A stretch of 9,457 nt of DNA. It comes from a bacterium (GTDB lineage: Bacteria > Patescibacteriota > Minisyncoccia > Phycocordibacterales > UBA10002). Below are positions 1 through 5,775 of the stretch, piece by piece. The notes below the pieces were generated by a model. That model searched no databases. It had not been told where the DNA came from and worked only from the letters and a program-made list of their open reading frames with translations. The first letter of the stretch is position 1; the number at the start of each line of letters is the position of its first letter. The stretch lies in the NCBI GenBank assembly GCA_030697445.1, contig JAUYPY010000024.1, positions 1 through 9,457 on the forward strand, given 5' to 3'. The position numbers and the translations under genes are program-made.

Positions 1-36
1 ATGCTTGCATTTTTCTCTTCTTCCTTTCTTCCTTGC

Positions 37-45
37 TTATCCACA
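37..45 (+). other. Lone DnaA-box-like 9-mer
   Basis: TTATCCACA matches the classical DnaA-box consensus exactly. It lies 1 nt before the left palindrome. It is a single site with no cluster, no AT-rich unwinding region and no dnaA or dnaN gene beside it, so an origin is not supported. It may be chance, or part of the promoter region of the next gene. Confidence 0.25.
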
Positions 46-46
46 C

Positions 47-80
47 TTAGCATTAAGGTACGGCCGTATCTTAATGCTAA
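47..80. repeat. 34-bp near-perfect palindrome, left copy
   Basis: Outer arms TTAGCATTAAG and CTTAATGCTAA surround a core TACGGCCGTA. The dyad axis is between 63 and 64. The only break in symmetry is G58 against T69, which would be a G-U wobble in RNA. An almost identical copy in the same orientation lies downstream of the PaaX/Cas2-like gene at 709-742. No T-tract follows on either strand, so a simple intrinsic terminator is unlikely. Its place immediately upstream of the gene, overlapping the likely -10 element, fits an operator bound by a dimeric regulator; a recombination or transposition end is the alternative. Confidence 0.85.
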
Positions 81-83
81 AAT
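75..83 (+). promoter_or_regulatory. Possible extended -10 promoter of the PaaX/Cas2-like gene
   Basis: TGCTAAAAT fits an extended -10 (TGn followed by TAAAAT, 5 of 6 matches to TATAAT) and shares its first six bases with the right arm of the palindrome. Transcription would start near 90, leaving only about 7 nt before the ATG at 97, so the mRNA would be nearly leaderless, consistent with the absence of a Shine-Dalgarno sequence. No good -35 is visible. A protein bound to the palindrome would cover this promoter. Confidence 0.4.
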
Positions 84-96
84 ATAAAGTATCTCT

Positions 97-696
97 ATGA
101 GGAACATAAAAGAACGGATTGCGGCGGGTAAAAAAGGGAAGGGTCGGCGCGTAGGCGCTGTACAGCAAAAAACATTACTTCTCCTGCTCGGCGGGTTTGC
201 GCTTGCGTGTACGCGTTCATTAAACAAACAATGGAAGATTATTGGCGATATGAAGCAGGAATGGAAAAAAATTAACCGGCAAACAGCGGAGAGAGCTCTT
301 GCTTCTTTGTATGACTCAAAACTAATTGATGCCCGCCAAAATAATGACTGTACATTCACTATTGTATTAAATGAGAAAGGGCAAAAACGAGCGCTTACTT
401 ACAATCTCGGAGCTATGCGTATTAAACAACCGGAAAAATGGGATGGATTATGGCGCGTTGTAAGCTTTGATATACCAGAAAACATCCGTGATGCGAGGGA
501 TTCGTTGCGAAATCGCTTGCTCAATTTGGGATTCTTTGAATTGCAACAATCCTTCTTGGTGCATCCATATGAATGTTACGACGAGATTGAATACATAACG
601 GAATTATATGATCTCCGTCCGCATGTTCGCTTTATGCGCGCCGGTTACATTGATAATGAAATACGTCTCAAAAAGTTCTTCCGCCTTCCCACATAA
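97..696 (+). CDS. PaaX-like transcriptional regulator with Cas2-like C-terminal domain
   Basis: A 199-residue protein. Residues 1-20 are a basic tail rich in Lys and Arg. Residues about 25-105 look like a winged helix (a helix around 62-76 with RQTAERALASL as recognition helix, then a beta wing ending NEKGQKRAL). Residues about 115-197 look like the ferredoxin-like fold shared by PaaX C-termini and Cas2: a first strand ending in FDIPE (Asp125, the place of the Cas2 metal-binding Asp) and the segment QQSFLVHPY (150-158), resembling the second Cas2 strand. PaaX proteins are repressors; Cas2 is the structural partner in spacer acquisition. No CRISPR array or other cas gene is present, so a regulator is the safer reading, though a nuclease or mobile-element role is open. 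The start ATG follows 16 nt after the palindrome and has no Shine-Dalgarno. The gene is convergent with ligA and bracketed by palindromes. Confidence 0.75.
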   Translation: MRNIKERIAAGKKGKGRRVGAVQQKTLLLLLGGFALACTRSLNKQWKIIGDMKQEWKKINRQTAERALASLYDSKLIDARQNNDCTFTIVLNEKGQKRALTYNLGAMRIKQPEKWDGLWRVVSFDIPENIRDARDSLRNRLLNLGFFELQQSFLVHPYECYDEIEYITELYDLRPHVRFMRAGYIDNEIRLKKFFRLPT

Positions 697-708
697 CTAA
701 ATGCTAAT

Positions 709-742
709 TTAGCAATAAGGTACGGCCGTATATTAATGCTAA
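709..742. repeat. 34-bp palindrome, right copy, with an extra half-site
   Basis: This is 32/34 identical to the copy at 47-80 and in the same orientation. The core TACGGCCGTA (721-730) is unchanged; the two differences are A at 715 and A at 732, one in each arm. An additional inverted half-site, ATGCTAA at 701-707, lies 1 nt upstream, so this end carries three half-sites. It sits between the stop of the PaaX/Cas2-like gene (696) and the stop of ligA (799). Without a T-tract on either strand it is not a convincing terminator for the two convergent genes, although a cruciform or RNA hairpin could form. Confidence 0.85.
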
Positions 743-798
743 ATATCGATACACCGAGTGATTACAGCAAATTACATCTACACCAACTTCCATATTTT

Positions 799-2820
799 TT
801 AGTAAGTAAGGAGTTTTATAAACTCGGTTTCGGAAAGAATGGGAATGCCGAGGATTTTTGCTTTTTCGGATTTGGAGCCGGGGTTTTCGCCCGCGACGAC
901 GAACGAGGTTTTTTTAGAAACGGATTCGGAAACAGAGCCGCCGAGTGTTTTTATTTTTGCTTTTGCATCGTCGCGCGCGAGCCCCGCGAGCGTGCCGGTC
1001 AATACAAAGGTCTTGCCCTTGAGTTTTCCGCCGCCCGCCCCGACTGCCGTCGGGGCGGGCTTTTCAATTCTCACACGCGCGAGCAATCGTTCCACAAGCG
1101 CGCGGTTTTTTTTCTCCGCAAACCAATCCACAATCGCCTTACCGACAATCGGCCCGATGCCGTTTATTTTTTCAAATTCCTCAAACCGCGCGCGCTGAAT
1201 TCTTTCAATAGAGCGAAAATGCAACGCGAGGTCTTCGGCGGTTTCCTCCCCCACTTGCGGAATTGAGAGCGAAACCAAAAAGCGCGGAAGCGTTACACGT
1301 CGCGTCACATCTATTGCCGCGAGCAGATTGTCTGCCGACTTTTCCGCGAAGCGCGGGAGCGCGAGCAGGCCGTCGCGTGTCAGCGTAAAAATGTCGTCAA
1401 AAGAAAAAATGCGCTTATGCTCAAGCAAAAGGTCAATAATTTTTGGCCCAAGCCCGTCTATATTAAATGCCTTTTTTGAAGCGAAGTGGTAGAGCTTTTG
1501 CTTGTGCACCGAAAATGAACTCTTATTGACGCACCGCCATGCCGAAGCGCCGGCCACGCGCTCAATTGCGCCATCTCCTCCGCACTCGGCGATTTTTGAC
1601 GGCCAGCGAAACGGTTTCTCTTTTCCCGTACGAAGATCCATCACTACCGAAACAATATCAGGAATTACATCGCCAGCTTTTTGCAAAACGACGGTGTCGC
1701 CAATGCGCACATCGAGCCGCTTTATTTCATCTTCATTGTGGAGGGTTGCGCGCGACACGAGCGAACCTGCAACCTGCACCGGCCGCAAGTGCGCAACAGG
1801 AGTTATAACACCCGTGCGTCCGATTTGAAACGAAATGCCTTCCACAACCGTCGTTACCTGTTCTGCCGGAAATTTAAACGCGATGCCGAACCTTGGAGAT
1901 TTACCAGTATAACCAAGTTGTTCTTGCAATCTTCTTTCATTAACTTTTATAACCACTCCGTCAATAAGATAATCTTCTCTAGCCGCTTTTTCTTGCCATT
2001 CTTTCCAATATTGGATTACTTCCTTGACATCTTTGCAGTATTTAAAATGTGGATTGACTCTAAAGCCAAGTTTTGTAATTAACTCAAGTTCATCTTTTTG
2101 CGTGGAAGGAAATGTCTTTTCGTAATAGGCGATATCGTATACGAATATTTCAAGCCGCCTTTCTGCTACTACAGTGGGGTCAAGTTGACGAATTGAACCA
2201 GCGGCAATATTTCTGGGATTAGCAAAAACCTGTTCCTTTTTCTTTTTTTGGATTTCATTGAGACGAACAAAATTCTTCTTTCCCATCCAAATCTCGCCTT
2301 CAACAATAATATCAACGGCTTCATTTAATCTGAGCGGGACGGATTCGATTCGTTTGATATTTTCCGTCACATTTTCTCCAATTTTTCCATCGCCTCTTGT
2401 TGCCGCAACCTTCAAAAGACCTTTTTCATATTCTAAAACAACTTTTAGTCCATCTATTTTTAATTCACATAGGTAACCGTAGACGGGCGCTCCGTCCTTA
2501 AGAAATCGTTTTATCCGTTCATCGAAATCAACAATATCTTGCTCCGTAAACGCATCATTAAATGACCACTGTGCAACCTTGTGTTTTACTTTTTTAAACT
2601 CCGGCAGGGGCTTACCTGCAACGCGCTGTGAGGGAGAATCCGGCGTTACGAGCTCCGGATATTTTGTTTCAATTTCAACTAGCTCGCGCTTCAACGAGTC
2701 AAGTGCTTCAGGAGAAATAGATGATTCATCCAACACATGATACTCATAGCGATATTTCTCAATTGCTTTCTTGAGCTGTTCTAATCGTTCTTTTGCTGTT
2801 TGTGGTATGGTTTCTTTCAT
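799..2820 (-). CDS. ligA: NAD-dependent DNA ligase LigA
   Basis: A 673-residue protein, the normal length for bacterial LigA, which seals DNA nicks using NAD+. Domains in order: Ia NMN-binding region (about 1-85, with Tyr27-His28 kept), adenylation domain (about 86-320) with the KIDG motif and catalytic Lys121 and the closing KFPAE at 316-320, OB fold (about 325-400), zinc finger (about 408-440), helix-hairpin-helix domain (about 450-580) and a C-terminal BRCT domain (598-673, starting KLKGKTFVLTGTL). Oddities: residues matching E. coli Asp32 and Tyr35 are Pro37 and Leu40; two of four zinc cysteines are lost (Ile410, Ser435; Cys413 and Cys430 remain); the 5' part is about 39% GC and the 3' part about 53%; a perfect hairpin encodes the linker before BRCT. 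The ATG lies 3 nt after the PilX-like gene, without a Shine-Dalgarno, so it is probably the last gene of the pilus operon. The reading frame is intact. Confidence 0.97.
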   Translation of the reverse strand: MKETIPQTAKERLEQLKKAIEKYRYEYHVLDESSISPEALDSLKRELVEIETKYPELVTPDSPSQRVAGKPLPEFKKVKHKVAQWSFNDAFTEQDIVDFDERIKRFLKDGAPVYGYLCELKIDGLKVVLEYEKGLLKVAATRGDGKIGENVTENIKRIESVPLRLNEAVDIIVEGEIWMGKKNFVRLNEIQKKKKEQVFANPRNIAAGSIRQLDPTVVAERRLEIFVYDIAYYEKTFPSTQKDELELITKLGFRVNPHFKYCKDVKEVIQYWKEWQEKAAREDYLIDGVVIKVNERRLQEQLGYTGKSPRFGIAFKFPAEQVTTVVEGISFQIGRTGVITPVAHLRPVQVAGSLVSRATLHNEDEIKRLDVRIGDTVVLQKAGDVIPDIVSVVMDLRTGKEKPFRWPSKIAECGGDGAIERVAGASAWRCVNKSSFSVHKQKLYHFASKKAFNIDGLGPKIIDLLLEHKRIFSFDDIFTLTRDGLLALPRFAEKSADNLLAAIDVTRRVTLPRFLVSLSIPQVGEETAEDLALHFRSIERIQRARFEEFEKINGIGPIVGKAIVDWFAEKKNRALVERLLARVRIEKPAPTAVGAGGGKLKGKTFVLTGTLAGLARDDAKAKIKTLGGSVSESVSKKTSFVVAGENPGSKSEKAKILGIPILSETEFIKLLTY
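1033..1060. repeat. Perfect 12-bp GC-rich inverted repeat inside ligA
   Basis: GCCCGCCCCGAC and GTCGGGGCGGGC pair perfectly around the loop TGCC (1045-1048). On the plus strand it is followed by TTTT, giving the look of an intrinsic terminator antisense to ligA; in the ligA direction no T-tract follows. It encodes residues 588-596, a Pro/Ala/Gly-rich stretch in the linker between the helix-hairpin-helix and BRCT domains. Position in a flexible linker suggests an inserted palindromic element kept in frame, comparable in logic to Rickettsia palindromic elements. From memory, similar GC-rich hairpins recur in CPR genomes; this was not checked. Confidence 0.85.
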
Positions 2821-2823
2821 ATA

Positions 2824-3315
2824 TTAGTATTTTACACGAATCGCGCGCTCAACGCGGTTTGGGTTTGGATTTGCCGTACAATCGTTTTTGCCGCGCGATT
2901 CAATGATTGTAGCGGAAATTTTATCTTGGTTATCGTCTATCTTGCTCACCGTTACATCCGCGCATGCAGTTCCGTCGAGCGGAATACGAAAGGTAGACAC
3001 CGCGGAAAGCGACTCGCGCGTTGACGAAACGCCTATATTCCCATTACGACATCGGATAGTTGTTGGATTAGGTATGCTTAGTGAATTCGTGGAAGTTGCA
3101 AACACCGCCGGACGCTTGCGATCGTGGTAAAATGCGCATTCCCAGCCGGAATCCGCCGCGTAAAATGCGACATGCGACTCGCGTGCAACGGACGATAAAT
3201 CCAGTTCGCGCAATACTATATTGAATGTCGCGATACCGATCGCCAAAAGGAGCGACCCTACAAGCGACGCGAACAACAGCGTAAATCCGTTTTTTATTTT
3301 CTTGTTACCAGTCAT
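2824..3315 (-). CDS. PilX-like type IV pilus assembly protein (pilin-like)
   Basis: A 163-residue protein from the ATG at 3315; a GTG at 3327 would add four residues. I chose ATG because it gives a ten-residue leader ending in Gly10, the expected prepilin cleavage point, followed by FTLLFASLVG and a hydrophobic helix (11-34). Position +5 after cleavage is Phe instead of the usual Glu, as in PilX-like proteins rather than major pilins. The motif YAADSGWECAFY (52-63) follows the helix. Four cysteines (60, 89, 118, 146) could form two disulfides outside the membrane. It overlaps the upstream PilV-like gene by 11 nt and ends 3 nt before ligA, so it is probably translationally coupled. The likely role is a minor component of the pilus tip or assembly complex; the family call rests on the N-terminus and position. 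Confidence 0.75.
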   Translation of the reverse strand: MTGNKKIKNGFTLLFASLVGSLLLAIGIATFNIVLRELDLSSVARESHVAFYAADSGWECAFYHDRKRPAVFATSTNSLSIPNPTTIRCRNGNIGVSSTRESLSAVSTFRIPLDGTACADVTVSKIDDNQDKISATIIESRGKNDCTANPNPNRVERAIRVKY

Positions 3316-3844
3316 AAATATATTCACGAACTATGATATCGCGCACCGGCAAGTTTCCGGTTTGCCAAAGTACTTTTACTTCAACTTTTGCTTCTTTATC
3401 TGAGCGATTATCGTCGCTCGGTATCGTCCTAATGGTAACTTCTCGCACAAATCGTGTATCTTCCCAATTCAATGTTTTGAATCCATAACGTCCGCCGGAC
3501 TTACCCTCAAACGCAAGAAGATAACAAGAACTGCCGTATGGTTTTTGATCTTTATTGTCGCATTTCTTAAAAGCATCATTCGCGACCTGCGTCACATCCA
3601 CCATACACACTTTCCCGACGCATTGTTCCAGACCGTTAAGCCAGTTATTTCTCTTGTGTTCATTCCCATCGCGAATACTTCGAATATATTCAATCGCTTC
3701 TTCTGCAAGAAAGGTTGCAACCACTTGGTCGCGCGCGTACACCGCGGAGCGAATGCTCCGCTGAGCAAGGGTAAGCGGCCCAACGACCGCGCTTACTAAA
3801 ATGACGACCGCCACCAATGTTTCTATAAGTGAGAATCCGCGCAT
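3305..3844 (-). CDS. Minor pilin, PilV/GspI-like
   Basis: A 179-residue prepilin with a two-residue leader: cleavage after Gly3 would expose FSLIETLVAVVIL, with Glu at +5, a good class III signal. The hydrophobic helix continues to about residue 30. The segment LAEEAIEYIRSIRDGN (46-61) is typical of PilV/GspI-like minor pilins, which follow the membrane helix with an alpha-helix bearing an E-A-xx-xx-R pattern. Cysteines at 75, 80, 95 and 107 make an even set of four. It lies 5 nt after the PilW-like gene and overlaps the PilX-like gene. Minor pilins of this group are thought to prime pilus assembly or to sit at the tip. No Shine-Dalgarno is visible upstream of the ATG. PilV rather than GspI is an assumption from the pilus context. 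Confidence 0.85.
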   Translation of the reverse strand: MRGFSLIETLVAVVILVSAVVGPLTLAQRSIRSAVYARDQVVATFLAEEAIEYIRSIRDGNEHKRNNWLNGLEQCVGKVCMVDVTQVANDAFKKCDNKDQKPYGSSCYLLAFEGKSGGRYGFKTLNWEDTRFVREVTIRTIPSDDNRSDKEAKVEVKVLWQTGNLPVRDIIVREYIYDW

Positions 3845-3849
3845 ATATT

Positions 3850-4380
3850 TTAGCTGTCCATTAACCGCTGTGTAATGAAGGTCTGAATATCAAACCGCGA
3901 CTCTAGTTTTTTCTTTCCTTCTTTCATAATCCCGCCAACCAACATTAACGCGTGCGGCTGTTCTTCATCCCCAAACTGTGTGCCACCGAGCAAAAAACAA
4001 AAACGGTCTATTCTCACTTCCGGCGCGGTAACGCCTATTGGCTTTCCACTTCCAACCGTACGCACAATTTGTGTACCGCTTAAATAATACGATATGGCTG
4101 TTCCGTCTTGAGAGGTGAAAGAAATGCCGTTCGTATAACCGCTCAAACAATTGCCGCGCGCGAAGCCCGCCAATGAATAGCCTGAACCCGTACGAAGATT
4201 TCGCGCTACGCTTTCCAGCGCAAAGTTTATATTGTTGACTACCGATTTAAACGCCTGTGCTTTACGATTCGCATCCGCAATCGCAAGCAAAGCGCCTGCG
4301 GCAATAAGCGCGACCACGGTAAAAACCGCAACGGACATAATCATTTCAATGAGTGTAAAACCTCTATTTGTGTTTTGCAT
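3850..4380 (-). CDS. Minor pilin, PilW/GspJ-like
   Basis: A 176-residue prepilin starting at the ATG at 4380, one nucleotide after the stop of the FimT-like gene. The open frame extends 26 codons further, but that stretch overlaps the preceding gene and would bury the leader. The leader is MQNTNRG; cleavage before FTLIEMIMSVAVF gives Glu at +5. The hydrophobic helix spans about 8-36, followed by an amphipathic helix (KAQAFKSVVNNINFALESVAR, residues 40-60) and a mostly beta C-terminal part. Two cysteines (78 and 128) could pair. The ending QTFITQRLMDS resembles that of related minor pilins. The family assignment rests on the LESVARNLRTG segment, typical of PilW/GspJ-like proteins, and on position in the cluster. 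No Shine-Dalgarno is visible; coupling to the upstream gene is likely. Confidence 0.82.
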   Translation of the reverse strand: MQNTNRGFTLIEMIMSVAVFTVVALIAAGALLAIADANRKAQAFKSVVNNINFALESVARNLRTGSGYSLAGFARGNCLSGYTNGISFTSQDGTAISYYLSGTQIVRTVGSGKPIGVTAPEVRIDRFCFLLGGTQFGDEEQPHALMLVGGIMKEGKKKLESRFDIQTFITQRLMDS

Positions 4381-4381
4381 A

Positions 4382-4999
4382 TTATTGATGCCGTATCGCA
4401 ATCTGCCCCGTCTGAAATACTTCAACGGTTCTGCTTTCACGGCGCTTAGGCGATACAAGCAATACTCTAGCGCTCTGGTATCGTTCTTCGTTTTGCGTGT
4501 TTAGATCGGTGCGTATAAATGCATCAGGGTACGGCCTCTTAAATACTATATCCAAAAACGATACGGAAGTATCGCCTGATGTAAAGTTGCGGCAATCCAG
4601 AGAACCAGCAGCAGTAAGCACACCGCAAAACGAAGCTATGCTATTACCTCGTTCCAGTTTATAGACCGCTAAACATTCCGATTCGCCGCCTTGTACGCAA
4701 ACGCCATCCAAACTGGTACCATCGTATTTGCGATTGTTATTTTTATCTGAAAAAAATACAAAGAAAGTATCGGATTTAAAGTGTATTCCATAGCCATTAT
4801 TGAATGCGCCGCCGACCGTGCTTTCGCGCACTGAAATACCGTAACTCTGCGCTTCGCGCAGTGATAAAGCGACATCATACGCAAGGTTCGTCGCTAAAAT
4901 CCCCTCGCCAAAGCGCGCATGGTTCATAAGCGCGGCGCCCGTGATAATCGTAAAAAGTGCGATAACCACCATTAGTTCCATTAAAGAAAATCCGCGCAT
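4382..4999 (-). CDS. Minor pilin, FimT/GspH-like
   Basis: A 205-residue prepilin: leader MRG, then FSLMELMVVIALFTIITGAAL with Glu at +5. After the helix comes the FimT/GspH hallmark, an amphipathic helix with LSLREAQSYGISVRE (45-59), then GYGIHF (69-74), and a C-terminal TGQIAIR (197-203) typical of the fold. The segment from Asp85 to Asp98 (DKNNNRKYDGTSLD) resembles a calcium-binding loop with Asn/Asp ligands; such loops are common in this family, but binding is inferred. Four cysteines (101, 109, 125, 136) follow. FimT proteins have been linked to DNA binding during natural transformation in some bacteria, which is relevant because ligA ends this operon. The gene starts 2 nt after the prepilin peptidase stop and ends 1 nt before the PilW-like gene. 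Confidence 0.85.
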   Translation of the reverse strand: MRGFSLMELMVVIALFTIITGAALMNHARFGEGILATNLAYDVALSLREAQSYGISVRESTVGGAFNNGYGIHFKSDTFFVFFSDKNNNRKYDGTSLDGVCVQGGESECLAVYKLERGNSIASFCGVLTAAGSLDCRNFTSGDTSVSFLDIVFKRPYPDAFIRTDLNTQNEERYQSARVLLVSPKRRESRTVEVFQTGQIAIRHQ

Positions 5000-5001
5000 G
5001 A

Positions 5002-5775
5002 TTAAAAAAGAAAATAAGTAATGTTAAATTCAAAAACCCATACGATAAATGCGCCAAGCGCAAGAAACGGACCGAACGGAAGTTCGCTTTTCATAGAGAA
5101 ATTAAAACGGCGTGCTGCACGACTTAATACAATCAAGCATACACCGACTAAAGCGCCGAGCCAAAACGCAATAAGCATTCCGGAGAGCCCGAGCGAGAGC
5201 CCGAGGAACCATCCTAGCCCCAACTCAAGCTTCGCGTCCCCAAGACCCATCCACCTTCCGCGCGAAAAAAACCAAAACGAGGCAAGTGGTAGCGCAAGAA
5301 GCGGTCCGGAAATCAAATGCGTCCATTGAAATATATCCGCCGCGTTTCCATACAGTAGAGGTGAGAAAAATCCGAACCCCGCGAGCGCATACGCCGCGCC
5401 GTTTGGGATAATTTTGGTGCGTATGTCGTAAACAGAAATCGCAATGATGGTACTCCAGAAAATCAAAGAGAAAAATAGTAAAGAGAGTTCGGAAATACCG
5501 TTCGTATAAAAAATCAAAACAAAAACAACACCGGTAATCAGCTCAACAATCGGATACTGAAACGATATGCGGCTTTTGCAAGCGCGGCACTTGCCGCGCA
5601 AAGCAATAAAACTCAAAAGAGGCACAAGCTCAAACCACTGTAATTTTCGGTTGCAGGCAAGACAAGATGACGCGCTTACTATAGAGCGACCAGTGCCGTA
5701 CCGAAACGACCATGCATTGATAAAACTGCCGATAGAAAGTCCTAGGAGAAATGCAATACTAAGGAACCACATCAT
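5002..5775 (-). CDS. pilD: Type IV prepilin peptidase (A24 family)
   Basis: A 257-residue polytopic membrane enzyme that cleaves prepilin leaders after Gly and, in many members, N-methylates the new Phe. The N-terminal cytoplasmic domain carries the zinc tetracysteine site: Cys38, Cys41, Cys63 and Cys66, set in SCLACNRKLQWFELVPLLSF and GKCRACKSRIS. The two catalytic aspartates of aspartic prepilin peptidases are Asp117 (VYDIRTKIIPN) and Asp180 (GLGDAKL). The signature ELPFGPFLALG is at 231-241. Several hydrophobic segments (about 1-20, 75-92, 97-115, 127-145, 155-172, 185-217, 236-257) fit the usual multi-pass topology. All key residues are present, so it should be active on the five pilin-like substrates encoded beside it. 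It overlaps the major pilin stop by 17 nt; the first two codons are both ATG, so the start is 5775 or 5772. Confidence 0.96.
   Translation of the reverse strand: MMWFLSIAFLLGLSIGSFINAWSFRYGTGRSIVSASSCLACNRKLQWFELVPLLSFIALRGKCRACKSRISFQYPIVELITGVVFVLIFYTNGISELSLLFFSLIFWSTIIAISVYDIRTKIIPNGAAYALAGFGFFSPLLYGNAADIFQWTHLISGPLLALPLASFWFFSRGRWMGLGDAKLELGLGWFLGLSLGLSGMLIAFWLGALVGVCLIVLSRAARRFNFSMKSELPFGPFLALGAFIVWVFEFNITYFLF

Noticed and set aside
1..87. A 28-codon plus-strand frame from the window start, and a purine-rich leader with ATG on the minus strand at 10
   Set aside because: The plus frame is a short pyrimidine-rich stretch that crosses the palindrome. The minus-strand start would leave only three codons in the window, so neither can be supported, though a divergent gene to the left is possible.
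97..696. Evidence of a CRISPR-Cas system from the Cas2-like domain
   Set aside because: There is no repeat-spacer array and no cas1 or effector gene in the window, and the winged-helix N-terminus points to the PaaX family.
697..798. Right palindrome as the terminator between convergent paaX-like and ligA genes
   Set aside because: No T-tract follows the palindrome on either strand, and the same palindrome sits upstream of the gene where a terminator makes little sense.
736..1266. A 176-codon plus-strand open frame
   Set aside because: It lies antisense to the well-supported 3' end of ligA, has a Phe/Arg-rich composition typical of a shadow frame, and no recognisable motif or ribosome-binding site.
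3743..3760. A 7-bp inverted repeat (GCGGAGC and GCTCCGC) in the PilV-like gene
   Set aside because: It is short, lies inside a coding segment of normal protein sequence and has no T-tract, so it is probably chance.
4381..4458. N-terminal extension of the PilW-like pilin to 4458
   Set aside because: It overlaps the FimT-like gene and would put 26 charged residues before the prepilin leader; the ATG at 4380 gives a normal leader.
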